A DNA stretch of 64,000 nt from the NCBI GenBank assembly GCA_963691705.1, contig OY829541.1:68605189-68669188 (forward strand). Direction: 5' to 3'. Below are positions 1-13,400 of the stretch, piece by piece; position 1 is the first letter of the stretch; each line of letters starts with the position of its first letter. A model generated the notes under the pieces. The model ran no database searches and was not told where the DNA came from. It saw nothing but the letters and a program-made list of their open reading frames with translations. Both the position numbers and the translations under genes were made by a program. The stretch is from Viola odorata (Eukaryota > Streptophyta > Magnoliopsida > Malpighiales > Violaceae).

Positions 1-822
1 TTTATGGTGGTGTTGGTGGTGAATGTTTGCCGTACAAGCGAAGAACCATGCGGTTTTGAGATGATTCTCTTTTGCTTATTGGTTTCGGTGTTGAGATATC
101 TTGTGGGTATCTGAAATTTTGGTCAAATTCGTGTTTAGTTGATCATTGGAGTTTGATTTTATTTGGAGGTTCTGCTGTTATTGATATACTGGCTTTAGAT
201 GTGATGATGGATTGAGGGGTGCGATCGTGTGGTTTGTAGGAGTTGCATTTGTGGTTTGCACCCTTTGGTTGATATATTGTCAGGTTCTGTACTTCATTTT
301 GAAGTGATAAACAGAAGTTGGAGTAGTGTACTGCCTGTGTAGTTTGTGCTTTTTCAAGCATAGATAAACTGATTTTTCTCTTTTGATTTGTTTGGAATTT
401 GATCAGGCAAATCGGTTGTGATTGAGATCATGAATTCTAGGTGCTTCATCGCATTTTGGTTTGGTGGTCAGAAGATCTGCGCTGCTCGGTATTGTTGGAT
501 AGTTATTATGTGTCCGTCTTGCTCCATGCTGTCTCATAAAGGAGTTGGAGATGAAATGTGGATGCCTTTGGTTGATAGATAGTACTAGCTGCTACCAAGA
601 CTGGGATACTGTTGTGTACTCATTTGCATTTTAAGGGTAATAACGAAGTGTAGCTGCTTTAGTCAGGTTCAGTTGCATTGGTTGGATTGAATAATGTCTT
701 ATATTAGATAGTATGGTAGGCAGTGAAGGAGAAAGCATGATTTGAATAAAATGTCAAAGTCTTGCTTAATTTATTTAGCCTAATCAATAAGAGAATATTA
801 GTCATTTTGGTAAGTTTTAGCA
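1..822 (+). other. 5' leader / upstream region of the ATOS-like gene
   Basis: There is no convincing coding sequence here. The stretch is T/G-rich and transcript-like, with several short upstream ATGs and acceptor-like sites, for example an AG near 406 and 'gttttag' at 814-820 just before the main ATG. I read it as 5' UTR with probable leader introns. The true transcription start may lie left of the window. Inference from position and composition only. Confidence 0.45.
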
Positions 823-3800
823 ATGGGTTTACCTCAAATTTCCTCTAGTGATGGTGATAATGAAGCCTCAGCAGTTTTGCTGGGCTCATTGTTGCAAAGT
901 CCTACAGAATTTGCTGATGTGGACACCTGTGATTTGGATGGATTGGCTGGACGAAGTTTGAGCCAAAAAGTTGAGAGGACACTTAATTCTAGTTCTTCTT
1001 CCTTAGAAGATTTCCAGAGGAAAACATCCTTGGAGTCTGGGGGTTCTCCGAGCTCGTCATTGCAAGAGTTCCAGAGGAGCGCCTCCTTGGAGCTTACAAC
1101 ATATAGAGAAAATTCAATTGCATTTGAGACATCCACTGCTCATGGGTTGAAAACTTGTTCTGTTGATAAAGCTGGTCTGATTACTTCTAAAAGTGAAAGA
1201 AAAATCCCAAGCCCAGCTTCTAGAATAATTGGATTTGATTCACGTGAAACAAGTTTTGTGACTAGTGTATTTCCTCCTGATGGTGTTTGCCTGTCGTCTT
1301 CCGTGGTTGGTGTTGAGGTTAGCACGGCTGATTCGAGTGGATCACTTGTCAGGAAGAGGTTATTGTCACCTTTAAGCGGTATGCTATCTGTGGAACAATT
1401 TAATGGTGATCCTCTGAATATCGGTTCTCATGCCTCTCAGATAAGCTCCTCTGTCTCGACTGATAACTTTAAGGTCCCTTCTGTGCATGACTACAAGAAA
1501 GCAAATGTAGGTGGAAAAATCAATTCCCCTGTGTCATCCCAGCCCTTATCAAAATGCTTCAATCAGAAAAATGTGCTATATAATGATGGTATAAGAGCAT
1601 CTATCTTTCTGACTGATGGCCCCTTGTTGGAAAGCAAGGACCTGCCCACTCTTGATAGTTGTTTATTCTCCCCTAGGCTTGATGGTATTCAGAAATCAGG
1701 TGAAGGAAGATTGCGAAATGGTGCGATATCCTTATCCCCCAAAATGGCAATTTCACCTCCTCTTTGCTGGTCTCCCTTAGGTCCAAATTTTTCCAAAACC
1801 AAGTCTGCTGGCATATACAGGGGTCTCAAATGCCATGCAGATGATGGATGTTCAAATCTAGAGGATGTAGAACGGCCATCTGATAGGAACGATTCAGGCA
1901 CTACCTTTTCCCTAGATGAGGAAGAGTTCAAAATCTCAAACAGATCATGTGAAGATGTTGATCTATTTCACAAAGAGTTTCGTCCATCATCCCTTGAGGG
2001 TACTGCTGACTCAGGCTGGTCTTTGCTCCGGGAGTCAGCTCCAAACCAATGTTTTAGATTCGTCAGAAATTTGAGTTGCCTGCCCGTCAGGAGGTCATTG
2101 GTTGGTTCATTTGAGGAGTCATTGTTGTCTGGCCGGTTTTCCTCTGGAAAATTCACTCAGGTTAGCAGTAACACGATTTGCAAGTTTAATCTGGCATGCA
2201 ATTCTTATTTCATTTCTAGGTGTTTTGAAAGGTGACCATCTGATATTACTGTTCTCATCTTTTTTTCATAGTGTATAGATGGTTTTCTAGCTGTATTAAG
2301 TATCACTGGCGGGAGTTTTTCACCACAATCTCAGAAGCTTCCGTTCTCAGTCACCAGTGTGGATGGAGATTCTAGTTTACTATACTATGCATCTGTAGAT
2401 CTTGCAAGAAGCTCAACTTCTAACAACTGTAGAGGCCCAAAATTGAGTAGATCCCTAAGTAATGATGATTCCCAAACTGTCAGGAGCTGGTTACGTATCC
2501 CTATGAAAGGGCGCATACAATTGGTACTTCACTTCTCTTGACCAATCAAGTTCTTTCTTTTTTAGCTGCTGTTTATGTTCAAGCTCTTACAAATGTTTTG
2601 GTGGTATTCCATTTGGTTTTTCGTGTTCAAATGGAAGCGGCTATGCTAATATACACAACTTTCTTTTTTAGTGCCATTTTGTGGTAGTCATGTGGCCAAG
2701 TGTTCATGTTGTTTAGAATTTTCCTTTTAGTCCCCTCGTTAGTTGATTGATCAAATATTTCATTACTACATGTTACCAGGGAATAAGGATCATTTTATCA
2801 TTAATAATTATTATATTTTTTTCCGCATTGAGTTACTTGGATACTGGTTTTTACTAACTACTGCTCTGGCTTACTTATGCAGGTTGTTAGCAATCCAGAG
2901 AAGACCCCTCTTCACACCTTCCTTTGCAACTATGATCTGAGTGACATGCCAGCTGGTACCAAGGTAAGGATTAACATTTGAATAGTCTTTCTTTGATGTA
3001 TATGTGACTTACCAATTTGATAACATTTGTGTTTGCAAATCAGACATTCTTGCGTCAGAAGGTCAATTTGGCTGCTTCTGGTTCATTTTCTATAGACTTG
3101 GAACAAGGGCAGGTTGGTCAGGCTACAGAAGTGAAGGATAATGTTACCTCAAACCCAGCGAAAAGTGGTGCTGTACATTTAGTTACTACTATAGACCAGA
3201 TTACTGAAGTTGGAGGAAACCCCAGCTCTCCTAAGGTATCGGCCAAGCAGTCCCATAATGTGGGAAGATCGGATGCTGAGTCGTCTATTCTTCAAAATAG
3301 CTGTGTTAATGATAAATGCCAAGTAGCTGGTGGGAAGGGCTGCAATAGGGCGGATTCATGCAGTGAAACTAACAGAAAATCGACTCATGGCTGTTCAAAG
3401 ATCAACGAGCATACCACTGCTGGTGGTGCTCTGCGATATGCGCTTCATCTCCGCTTTATGTGCCCCTCGCCTAAAAAGTCTTCTAGGTCAGTTCAGAGAT
3501 GTACATCTGATCCTGCTTCGTCCCCACAGAAGAGGAGTCCAGGTGTGGATGCAGAGCGTAGGTTCTATTTATATAACGACTTGAAAGTTGTGTTCCCTCA
3601 ACGCCAGTCAGACTCTGATGAAGGCAAGGTATGTAATCTTCACAGCTCATACAGTCATGTCAATTATAATTATGCTTGCAAGACTTCAATAAATCTCTCT
3701 TTTACCTTTCCTCCTCCAACGAATTGGTACATGCATACTCATTGTTCATGTAGGCAAGTGTGCGCACACGTCCGCAAATACTGCTTCCATGTAGTTTGTT

Positions 3801-3939
3801 AAGTCTAAAGCCAACGTATTTTTCGGTATGTAATTAGCTTTGTCTTGTAGTCTTAACGAGAGTTGTTGCTTTCGATTCACAGCTAAATGTGGAATACCAT
3901 TTCCCGGAAGATCCAAGATACTTTGACATCTGCAACTGA
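823..3939 (+). CDS. ATOS/FAM214-like protein (Atos domain plus C-terminal chromosome-segregation-type domain)
   Basis: Five exons join with phase-0 introns: 823-2160, 2272-2523, 2883-2963, 3044-3628 and 3883-3939, giving 770 codons. The N-terminal 420 residues are Ser-rich and look disordered. The conserved part begins with [19 protein letters not shown] (about 428-446), the Atos signature. It continues with [19 protein letters not shown] (ending near 563) and [15 protein letters not shown] (from 684), and closes with [12 protein letters not shown] and [14 protein letters not shown] at the C-terminus. This matches the Atos-like conserved domain and the 'chromosome segregation during meiosis' domain of FAM214/atos proteins. 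Drosophila atos is described as a nuclear transcriptional regulator; the plant role is not established to my knowledge. The ATG at 823 is chosen because the long open exon starts there and an acceptor-like AG precedes it. Exon junctions are inferred; family assignment is from recalled motifs. Confidence 0.85.
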
Positions 3940-6900
3940 AGCATTTAATTTACTGCAATGGAGTTGGAGTCTTCATTGACTGTACATAGTAGTTGTCACA
4001 TTGCTCATCACCAAATGGTACAGACCTGTCCACTTGTAAATACTTTACATTCAATAATTTAGTGGGTTATACTTTTTGGTAGTATCTTCTGGCATAAGTG
4101 TCAAGGATATCACTTTTGGGATCCAAATTCCCCCAAGCCAAAGGACGATGCAAATTCGAACTTTCAAATTAAACAAATGGACAAAATGTGGGTGAACACA
4201 ACTATTATGAATAACGTCTCCTGATTAAGTGAGGTGACTTGGTGCGAACGTGAAGCATCTCAAACCCACATGGCTATGACTAATTCTTTTATATCCCTCT
4301 GTATTGAATGTTGAGCCGCTTCGTAACCATTTTATTAGTTGGGGATGTACAATAAATTTGAAATGCAGGTGATCATGAAACTTGTCTTTTATACCCTAAC
4401 TAGGTTTAATCACATGTTTGGCAAAAAAAGGTAAAAGCAAAACTAGAAAAGAAGAGAATAACAGGAGTTGGCCTGAAGAAAAATCAAAGTTGAAATCACT
4501 CCATCACTTCAGTCAGTAGTACCACACTGCCACTAAAAATGTGGGCAAGGGCAACTGAAACACTAACGCCATCTTTGGTATGCTTTGAAAAACTCCTAAG
4601 AATGTCCAGCCAACCTAAACACATCCTACTAATGGAAACCCACTAAACCCTACCAATGCATCATATAACCTGCCACAAGCCCAAAAGGGAGTCTCTCTCT
4701 TATATGCTCCCCGGGTCTTGAGCTACTAAGATCGGTACGAATAATTCTCAAGTACTCTAGTTATACAGTAAAAGGAGGGCAAAAGAGTTATTTTAGTACT
4801 CACGTTGCATTCCAAGATCTCTTGTTTGAGCATTGGAGTAAACAACTGTTTTAAAATTTACGAGGTACCATTTAGGTCGGTTTTCGGTTGTAATAAGGTG
4901 GATGTAGATTAGTTTGGTCCGGAAAAAAATTTAGACACCACGTTATATAAAAAAGTACTCCCGGTAAACTAATTTATATCTTACAGGCTACTCAAATAGG
5001 TGGTTTGACAGAGTACAATATAAAATTACACTAAAACAATAATGTGTAAAATGTGAGTTGATATCCAGTGGTATAAAAAAGAAATGACATTTTTTTTAGT
5101 TAACTTATCGCTTTTTATTAGTAGTTAGTAATTTTAGTGTTTTGATTGAAATAACAATGCTAGATCTATATCACATAAGCAAATTAGCTGATCATCAAAT
5201 CAAAAAGGGTCTCAAATCTCAATGGTCATATTAATATTCTTTTTTTTTCCACATTTTATAATTTCCTCAAGAAAAAATCCATAAAAATAGAATAATATTT
5301 GTTGGGCTTGTTGTTGGATGATGATTGGCTGATTCAGCTCCCACCAATTAATTTCACCGTACGTGCAATATACTAGTTTTTTTGGAGAGGTAAATGTAAC
5401 AGAAAAGAGAGAGAAGAAATAGTATAATTTTCCAGCAAAAATTGGAAAGAAAGGAAGGAAGTGCAGGAACTTGTACTGTACTACAAATACTCCCCACATC
5501 TGACACCAAACAACACTCAAGAAAACGAATAGATAGAGAGAGTACGAGTTGCTGTTACTGTTACCGTTACTGTTACCACTCCTTTGTCCTTTTATACACT
5601 CACACTCACGGTCACAGCTCCTAGCCTCCTTCTCTTCTCTTCTCTTCTCTTGATTCCTTCCCACCCAATCCCGTTTTTTCTTCCAATCTCCCAATTTCTA
5701 ATTCCCTTTCTACCCTTCTAACATCTTTTGATTCTTTAAACTAATTACATTTGTATCGAGTGCTCCGTTAAATTTAAATTTACTTAATTATAATGTATAA
5801 ACTATAGCATAATTTGAACTAATTACGTTCCTGCCGATCAATCAATTGCTAAGAAAATGAAGTGCTCATGACGTATATGTTTGCATCCAGTCAATAGTAA
5901 AGTGATGAGGAAGTAGTACTAGAAGAGTAGTGGTGCACTACTAGCACTACTAGTTTTGCTCCCATAATGTTCAGATGCATGGTATATGCAATAGTGATGC
6001 ATCATGCATATACTATACTAACTAGTAAGGTGTGGCCAGATTTGGAAGAGGATTTAAATACTACATTTGCTTCCTTTCTATAGTACTTGTTCAATTGGAC
6101 ATTTCCTATGAATTAAAAGAAATTCAATGTCCTTTGTTTGGATATATAGGGTCCACTCCATGCCCTCAACTCCTTTCAACAAGGCAAGTAGCAAGGTAGT
6201 TATGGATTTGGGCAAATCGTAGCACTACCAACTCAAGAACATATTAAAAAAGAAAAAAAAATTGATATTCATAATCCAATAGTATGGTGATTTTTAATAT
6301 TGTTAGACTAGACTTAAGTCAATTAATTTACCGGATGAATATCATGCTCGAATCAAAAAATTAATCTTATGTTCAGAAATGATAGAGAAAATATCGAAAA
6401 CGATCAATATTTTATTATTTATTTAAATTTAATTAATGATTTGTACATGATAAATTGATATATTCGAAGCAAAGCATTTAATTTAAACTACTTTTATGTA
6501 CATGAAAGTAGAGTACACAACTAATCACTTTCTCTTCTTCAACTTCCAAATGTATCTCTATCTTTTTTTTCTATACATTTTTTACATTACCCTCTTTATT
6601 TATTTACGATTTACGATAAAAAACTAATTTCATATAAATATTTTCGCCACCGAACAAAGATTGATTCATATATCTTTATTTTTCTTAATCATAGAAAAAA
6701 CACATTGAATTAAACTTAATCATCTTCCACAATACTAAATAACAACGCATTATTAATCACAAACATCAAAAAAATCAAAATATTACGAAATTCTTTCTTT
6801 CTTCCTTCTCAAATCAAATTAATGTAACCAATTCAAGAACATTACACCGCACATACGAACAAAGTATTCAGTTAGAGAACGAGAGGGTCTCTAGTCTATA

Positions 6901-7109
6901 AAACAACAAACAAGGGGCATTCTTGTCAATTCGCACTAGCCAATCATATTCTGCTCTCTCTTTCTCTCTGCAAGCAAACAAAAAAACCTTAAACCCCATA
7001 TAAACCCCTCCTCCTCCTCTGTTCTTTGCTCTCCTCATCATCACCGCCAGTACAATTCCTCCTCACACGCTTCCTCTCTTCTTCTTCTTCTTCCCCCCCT
7101 CTTCCAAAA
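3940..7109. other. Intergenic region: 3' UTR, AT-rich spacer, CT-rich leader-like tract, ZFP promoter
   Basis: The first few hundred bases are the ATOS-like 3' UTR. From 4.1 to 5.2 kb I see only AT-rich spacer. Around 5440-5700 lies a CT-rich tract with a TTCTC pentamer run near 5630-5650 that resembles a plant 5' leader, but no ORF of substance follows. From 5.7 to 6.9 kb it is AT-rich. The last 200 bp are the promoter and leader of the C2H2 gene. Confidence 0.5.
6996..7003 (+). promoter_or_regulatory. Candidate TATA box of the C2H2 gene
   Basis: A 'catataaa' motif lies about 110 bp upstream of the ATG at 7110 and is followed by a CT-rich leader typical of plant mRNAs. A second candidate, 'ctataaaac', occurs near 6896. 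Inference from position. Confidence 0.4.
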
Positions 7110-7808
7110 ATGGCAGACCCATCTTTGTACAACTTCCTTAACCACCAAGAACAAGAAGAAGAGGATGAAGAAATGCTCACTATCGTTCCTTCTTCAAAAC
7201 CCAAAAAACAGAGCACCCATTCCCCCTCTGCTCCACCACGCCTCTTCCCTTGCCTCTACTGTCCCCGCAAGTTCTACACTTCCCAAGCTCTTGGCGGCCA
7301 CCAGAACGCCCACAAGAGAGAACGCGCCGCCGATCGCCGGAAAATCTCCGTTAATCATGTGGACCCCAACCCCACTGCTCTGTTTTCCTCCTCTGACCCA
7401 TTTCTGGAAAACAACAGCAACAACAACAGCCAGTTTGTTGTTCATCAGGCGCCGTTATCAGGTGGTGGTGGTGCTCCGGTGACGTTTTTCGATCATCAAC
7501 AGAGCTATTGGGTGGACCCCATGATGATGACCCACCAGCAGCAGTTTTCGCCATCGCCTAATTTTCATGTCCCAGTTGCTGGTGTTGGTGGTGACTCTTC
7601 TAATTTCTCTGTTTCTGCACCATCTAATTCGTATTTCTCTCCTTATTTTGGGGGTGGTGGTGGGTATCCGTACTTCGGATATGGAGGAGGTGGTTTTGTT
7701 AATGACGGTGGATCTTATGGTAGTGGTGGTCCTGATGATCATGTTTTTGGTGGCTCTTATCCTGCAACAGCTGATTCTAATGACATTGACCTCTCTCTTC
7801 GTCTATAA
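7110..7808 (+). CDS. Single C2H2 zinc-finger transcription repressor with C-terminal EAR motif (KNUCKLES-type)
   Basis: Intronless gene of 232 residues. An acidic N-terminus (EQEEEDEEM) is followed by one plant-type finger near residues 53-75, [20 protein letters not shown], carrying the invariant QALGGH core and the basic NAHKRER extension. The middle is Gly, Asn and Gln rich. The protein ends in DLSLRL, the LxLxL EAR motif that recruits TOPLESS-type co-repressors. Single-finger EAR proteins (KNUCKLES, SUPERMAN, RABBIT EARS, ZFP families) control floral or meristem development; the finger is closest by eye to the KNU type, but the orthologue is not certain. The ATG at 7110 sits in an AAAAATGGC context. 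The frame stays open upstream to 7026 but has no earlier ATG. Confidence 0.87.
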   Translation: MADPSLYNFLNHQEQEEEDEEMLTIVPSSKPKKQSTHSPSAPPRLFPCLYCPRKFYTSQALGGHQNAHKRERAADRRKISVNHVDPNPTALFSSSDPFLENNSNNNSQFVVHQAPLSGGGGAPVTFFDHQQSYWVDPMMMTHQQQFSPSPNFHVPVAGVGGDSSNFSVSAPSNSYFSPYFGGGGGYPYFGYGGGGFVNDGGSYGSGGPDDHVFGGSYPATADSNDIDLSLRL

Positions 7809-10401
7809 TAACTTTATTTCCTAATCTCATTTAGATGCAGAAATTAGAAGAAAAAACAAAGAGGAGAGAAGAAAAAAGATGTTAACTTTGTTGATGGGTT
7901 GTTTTGTTTTGGATTAGGGGATTAATCTAGTGGGTAAAGATGATGGTTATTGTTATGTGTTTATCTGGGTTTCTTTAGTTTCAATCAAAGGCTAGCTCTT
8001 TTTGAGATTTGACATTGTTAGTTGGTACTGTCCTTACTGAATCAGATTTAACTTTAATGATCAACTAGTACTTTTTTACATTGTTTGATCTTGTTTTCAA
8101 TCCATCAGATTTCACTTTTTTTTTCTGAGATCAAGTCTTGACGACACTTCAGCTACATGAATGTGATGATTTTGTATAGGTTGATTTCATGACTATAACA
8201 TTTTGGCTATCTGATTGGTAAAGAAGTAATTACAGTTTGGTAATTTGATGGAACTACTGTAAATTTCATTAGGTAACTTTTTATTTTCTGGGTTGTTCTC
8301 GTTTCTTTTCTTAAATATTCTTCTCCTGGTTATATTTTTGCATGAAGAAATTCCAAAATTATGTCAGTTGGTGAAAAACGGATTTTTTGGGCGTACAAAT
8401 ATGCATAGTTTGTCATCCATGTACTGAAAATAAAGTCAAATTCAATTAGGAATTTTTTGTTTCATTTTTTTAAATCGAACCCAATTTAAGATATACGAGT
8501 TTCTTAACATTCACTAGTCGAGAATAATTATTAATTAACATAAATGAAAGCTATTATGTTACTGATGAAAAGATGATGATTTTGCGGATGTGGAGGAAAC
8601 GGAGGAACAACAGTTGCAGGCAGCAGCAGGTTGTGTAACTTGTGTTGGCACTTGGCAGTAGCAGTACTATATCCAATCCTACGTGGGTCAGAAAAGGACG
8701 CGTTGCGTCCATACTGAACAAAAACAATAATCTGAAAAGGACGTGTAGCTTCTCAAAGCTTTGATAAACTTGCCATTTTGTATTAAACCAAAAACTAACC
8801 CGTTCTTAACTATGATATAAAAATAATGTTAGAGGTACGATACGACGCAACATTCTTGAGGGAGTCATGTACGGTACGACACAATATTATTCAAATAAAA
8901 TCAATTTTTTAATCAAAATACATAATAATAAATGGATTTATTCAATTTTTAACTCAGATTTTAGATTTGAGTATTAAGAAATAAAAAAAAATTATATAGA
9001 AGGAATCATCTACATACCGACACAACAATGTTCAAATGATTTACCAAAAATATAATGTTCAAGTTAAATCAATCTCTTACTCAAAAGATATAATAATAAA
9101 TGGAAAGAAATGAAAAAAAGAGAGAAAATGATGGATTAAATAAGAGCTAGTTGATTAAAGCAATAAGAAAAATGGGTGGCATGAGGTGTTATTGGATTCG
9201 GATTTACTTTTGCAGTATTTATTTTGGAAATGAGAACATGAATATACGCTAAACTCATTGGTTGTTTAACTAATAATAAAAATACTAAAAAAAATTTAGA
9301 TTTAAATTCAAATTTTTAGCTTGTAGTTTAACGATACGTTTTACAAAATAATCAAAAGGTACATCTCAAATTCTACTCCATTAACTTGCGGTTCCTATGT
9401 TTGTAACTATAAGTGATAATAGTGATGGGATCGACCCGTCGATAGTATGAGCGCAAATTATCGACACGTTGACAATTACATACTATAATATACTTCATTT
9501 TTTAATGGACCAATCGCACCGATGTAAAATTTCAAGTAAATTTAGAGAGATACCATGTCATGGATCCAAGTTGTTGAAGCTAGTGTTATGAGAAACCATA
9601 TCTTGAGTTTGAATTTAATAATTAAGAAAATTCATGAGTGAGAGACTCATTCTTTTAAAACCCCATAGTGTTGAGGCTAGTGTTACTGGTTTCCTACCCA
9701 ATAAAATCTCTTCTTCTAAAGAAATACATGGAGCGTGCAAGTGTTTTTATACTTATACTCATCATATAACCTATTGAGCACATTAAAATCTATAGTTACA
9801 TAATTCATACGAACCAAAATTTTCTTTAAAATATTTTTATACTTATAAGGCAAAAGACCTGAAGTAAGTTGTAAAATACAATTTTTTTTTAATAAAAAAA
9901 ATTGTTTATTAATTTAATTCTCATTTTGTAAAAAATTTTCAATCAAATCTCATAATTAATTTAATTTCTATATTTGTAAAAAAATCAAACCTCTTAATAA
10001 TTAATTTAATTTACATATTCATAAAATACTTGCAATAAAACCCATATATGATTAATTAACTCCCCATTTTTGTAAAAAAAATTAATTAATTTAGTTTCGA
10101 TATTCATAACAAAACAAATTAATAAAAATTTGCCTCGCAATATTGCTAGATGTTCTAAAAAAAAGTAGTGAGGTATGGATAAAAGTGAGTAATAGTCATC
10201 CTGTTAGATTGACAAAAATGATACGAAAACCCTCAAATTTACTCAAAAAATCAAAGCTCAAACGTCGGTACTTCAGCATCAAAGCCATGCCTGGCCTGGT
10301 AAGCCAGCCGAGTCAATAGATTCCGGTAAGTATCATTCTCTCTCTTGTCTATCAGAAAAGCTATGCATTTCTCCACCTCAGACTTCACTTGTAGGTATAG
10401 G
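7809..10401. other. Intergenic AT-rich region; left edge of the segmental duplication
   Basis: It contains the C2H2 3' UTR (to about 8.3 kb) and then AT-rich spacer with no ORF worth keeping. From about 9350 the sequence is repeated near 17046 onward, so the left breakpoint of the duplicated block lies here. The stretch 9726-9733 (cgtgcaag) is the empty target site of the hAT element found in the sister copy. Confidence 0.6.
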
Positions 10402-13400
10402 TCACGAGCTTTTTCCTTGTTCTTTTAGTTCATGCTTCCTCCCTTAAAAAAATACCGACAACAATTCAAGTCAATTCGCAGCATCAGGAACCGGACACGA
10501 ATCTTTGAATAACTAGAATGACTAACATGACATCATTTGTACAGACATTCGATTTCTTTTATACAATGATAAGCTTTTCCCACATTCTGGTGCATGCTGG
10601 TTTTCAATGTCAAACTATCGGTAAGTGGCAAACAATCCAAAAGCTGAGGTTCTCCAATGACATACCTTCCGTTTCGATTGGTTTCCCATAATAGTAATAG
10701 AATCTTCCACCAGGAAATTTGGGTACAACTCCTGGAAGATGCACAGCTTGGTTCACTTCATCATTTAGTCCACTCCTGTCATAATAAGAATGTAACAAGA
10801 CTAGACTGAGAACTATACCAGGAAAAGAAAAGGCAATAGGATTGAATAAATGTACAGTTCAGAGATGTATGGAAGTCAAGAGGAAAGAAACTCAGGATAC
10901 CTCACTCCAACAATCTCGCTGTTAAGTCCTTCTATAAGATCCCTAAAGAAAGGGTACTTCATTTGATCATCATAATCAAAAGCTACCTGAGGCAATGAAC
11001 CGATAACTGATAACACTATGTCACAGACAAATAACATGATGTCATAATCCCGTGATGTGGTGCGCACCACAGGCGAGTAAATGATCAAAAACCAATAAGA
11101 TAGAAATGTAAACATCGATCAGCCCTTACTTCACCGAAATCATCTTCTCCGACAACACCAAATGGTACAATCTTGGCTCCAAACCTAGCAGCCATTCTGA
11201 TAAATTCAGCCTGTTCTGGCCAGATTAACTTGTATTGTTCACCCTGAAAATTATGATAAATTGGGAGTTAGAGAACTATTTTTCCATTATCAACAGAGAG
11301 CACATATCACCTTAAAAGGAAATACTAAACATATGAGTACAGGAAAAAGAACTTTGAGTCAATTCTACTACGTGAATAAAAGCAAACTGACTCCTATGCT
11401 ATAGCACTAACTTGGTATGAATTCTTTAATAATTTTCTTCTATACTGGGCAAGCATGGCATTCTAAAAAATAAATCTCCTACATGCAACCAGTTGCAATT
11501 GTTATTGTGAACATCCGGTAACTCTGAACAACTTGAACATCGAGTTTATCAGGTTCAGATGAGACCCGTTAAATCATTACCTTCCGATGGCAGGCCTCAC
11601 GCATGCCACCTGGGTACAACAGCATATGAGAATTGGAAGACAGAAGCTTGTAGACTGTGTTTCCTGAAACAGGAACTGCGCCCATTCTTCTATACAAATC
11701 AAAACTTGCTAAATGAGGTAACCTTCCTTCTTTTATTCGCGTAAACATCATTGGATGAGCTATCCCTCTCAAAAGAATATTTCTTTCCAAAAAAAACTTT
11801 ATTACCATAGGTATCAGTTCAAATCCCAGTAGCATGTGGTACCCGATGAACAAGACCGGTCCCTCTGAAGGAATTCCTGCAAGGCCTCTGACAATCTTTC
11901 CATCTTCTAAAGTTGATAGCATTACAGGGCCTGTAGCGAGAAGATGGAGCCTAAAACATCATAATGTGGGGAAACATTAGTAACGGTATCGTGCAATTTC
12001 ACCATAACTAGGTGGTAGAATCGTGAACTAAGGATACAGAGAGCATTGTTGCGCGGATTACAACACAAAGGCGATCCTGTAGACAATACATTCAACTATA
12101 ATGCTTGACAAGAAGTTTAATGAGAGCATATACCATTAGCATACCAATGTTATTGTCAGAGGCTAGTCATGTTACCAGAATGTTTCTCCTGTCCTAATGA
12201 TAGGAACAGTGAATTGCATCTGTCAAGAGGCAAAAACAGTTTTACCTGTGTGATTCGTTTACTTTTTTTTGGAATTCAAACGGTGTTGGTGGGATATAAT
12301 CCAAAACGTAGTCATGGTATTTTCCACGACGATAGAAGCTAGTACCTATGATGGTGTATACCAAATCAACATCATCGTCCTACCAAAATGGAGATAACAA
12401 TTATCAAATGCGTATAAGATGAAAATTGAAACAAAATGTGTATGCACAAGAGAGGGAGGATGCTTTGATTCTACCATGAAAAGAAAATGGCCACTATCAT
12501 TAAAACTGCGATTGTCACAATTCGGGAGCATATGCCTTAGTCTTAGGGCTTCCTCTTCACTTGCTAGGAACTGATCTCTTCCACTTAAAGGACAAAGAAA
12601 ACCTTGGTAAATCCAGAAAGATCAGAGTTATAGCCTCAAAGGTGAAGCTATCTAGCAAGAAACATGACGTTGACCATCACTATGAAACAGATTTCAGGAT
12701 TCTCTATCTATTGAAATTCAAATGAAGGCAGACTTGGCGTTACCAACATACTGTAACTAACCTGGAAAGTATCAATGTTTGAGATTTTACGGAATGGAGA
12801 CGTGAGTTGACAAATGCTGAAGCTGATTTAAGCAGTTTCAGCTTCCAGATAAGTGTTTCTCTAGGTAAGATATCAGCTAGAACCTGTCAAAAGAAAACCA
12901 TCAATATGGCCATTTTTCATGAGGAGTAATATAACAATAAGTCAATACCAAACCTAGGATTGCAAGAGAGAAAACACACACTGTTTCATCGATAGCTTTT
13001 AAAATTCTTAAGTTTTCAGAAATACGAAACTTAACATCTAAGAACTCATGCGACTATATGTCCTAAACTAGAATCTTATTCTTACACTAAGATAAGATGG
13101 CACTGCAATAACATCTTGTGACATTTCTTCTACTGTTTGTTGTAGAGGAATTCCCTGTAGCACATTATCCATAGCAGTCTTCAAATGGTCACCTATACCG
13201 TATGCAGCAAAATTCGCGGGGTATGAGTTAAGAAGCAAGAAATGTATTCTAATGGGCAGAGAGTACTGAACCTTTCATTAATAAGCTCAGCAGGTATGGA
13301 AGGCTAAACTGGAAGGGATCAGGCATGGCTTCTAATACAGGTATGATATGCTGCAGCTGTGACCTTGCAAAACTTGTCGCTGCAGTGTATGAAAAAGAAA

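Noticed and set aside
5212..5694. 160-codon minus-strand ORF
   Set aside because: Low-complexity sequence (K/E and N/S runs) that is the complement of a CT-rich tract; no family resemblance.
7026..7109. 28-codon upstream extension of the C2H2 protein
   Set aside because: Starts at TTG and is CT-rich leader sequence; the ATG at 7110 has a good context.
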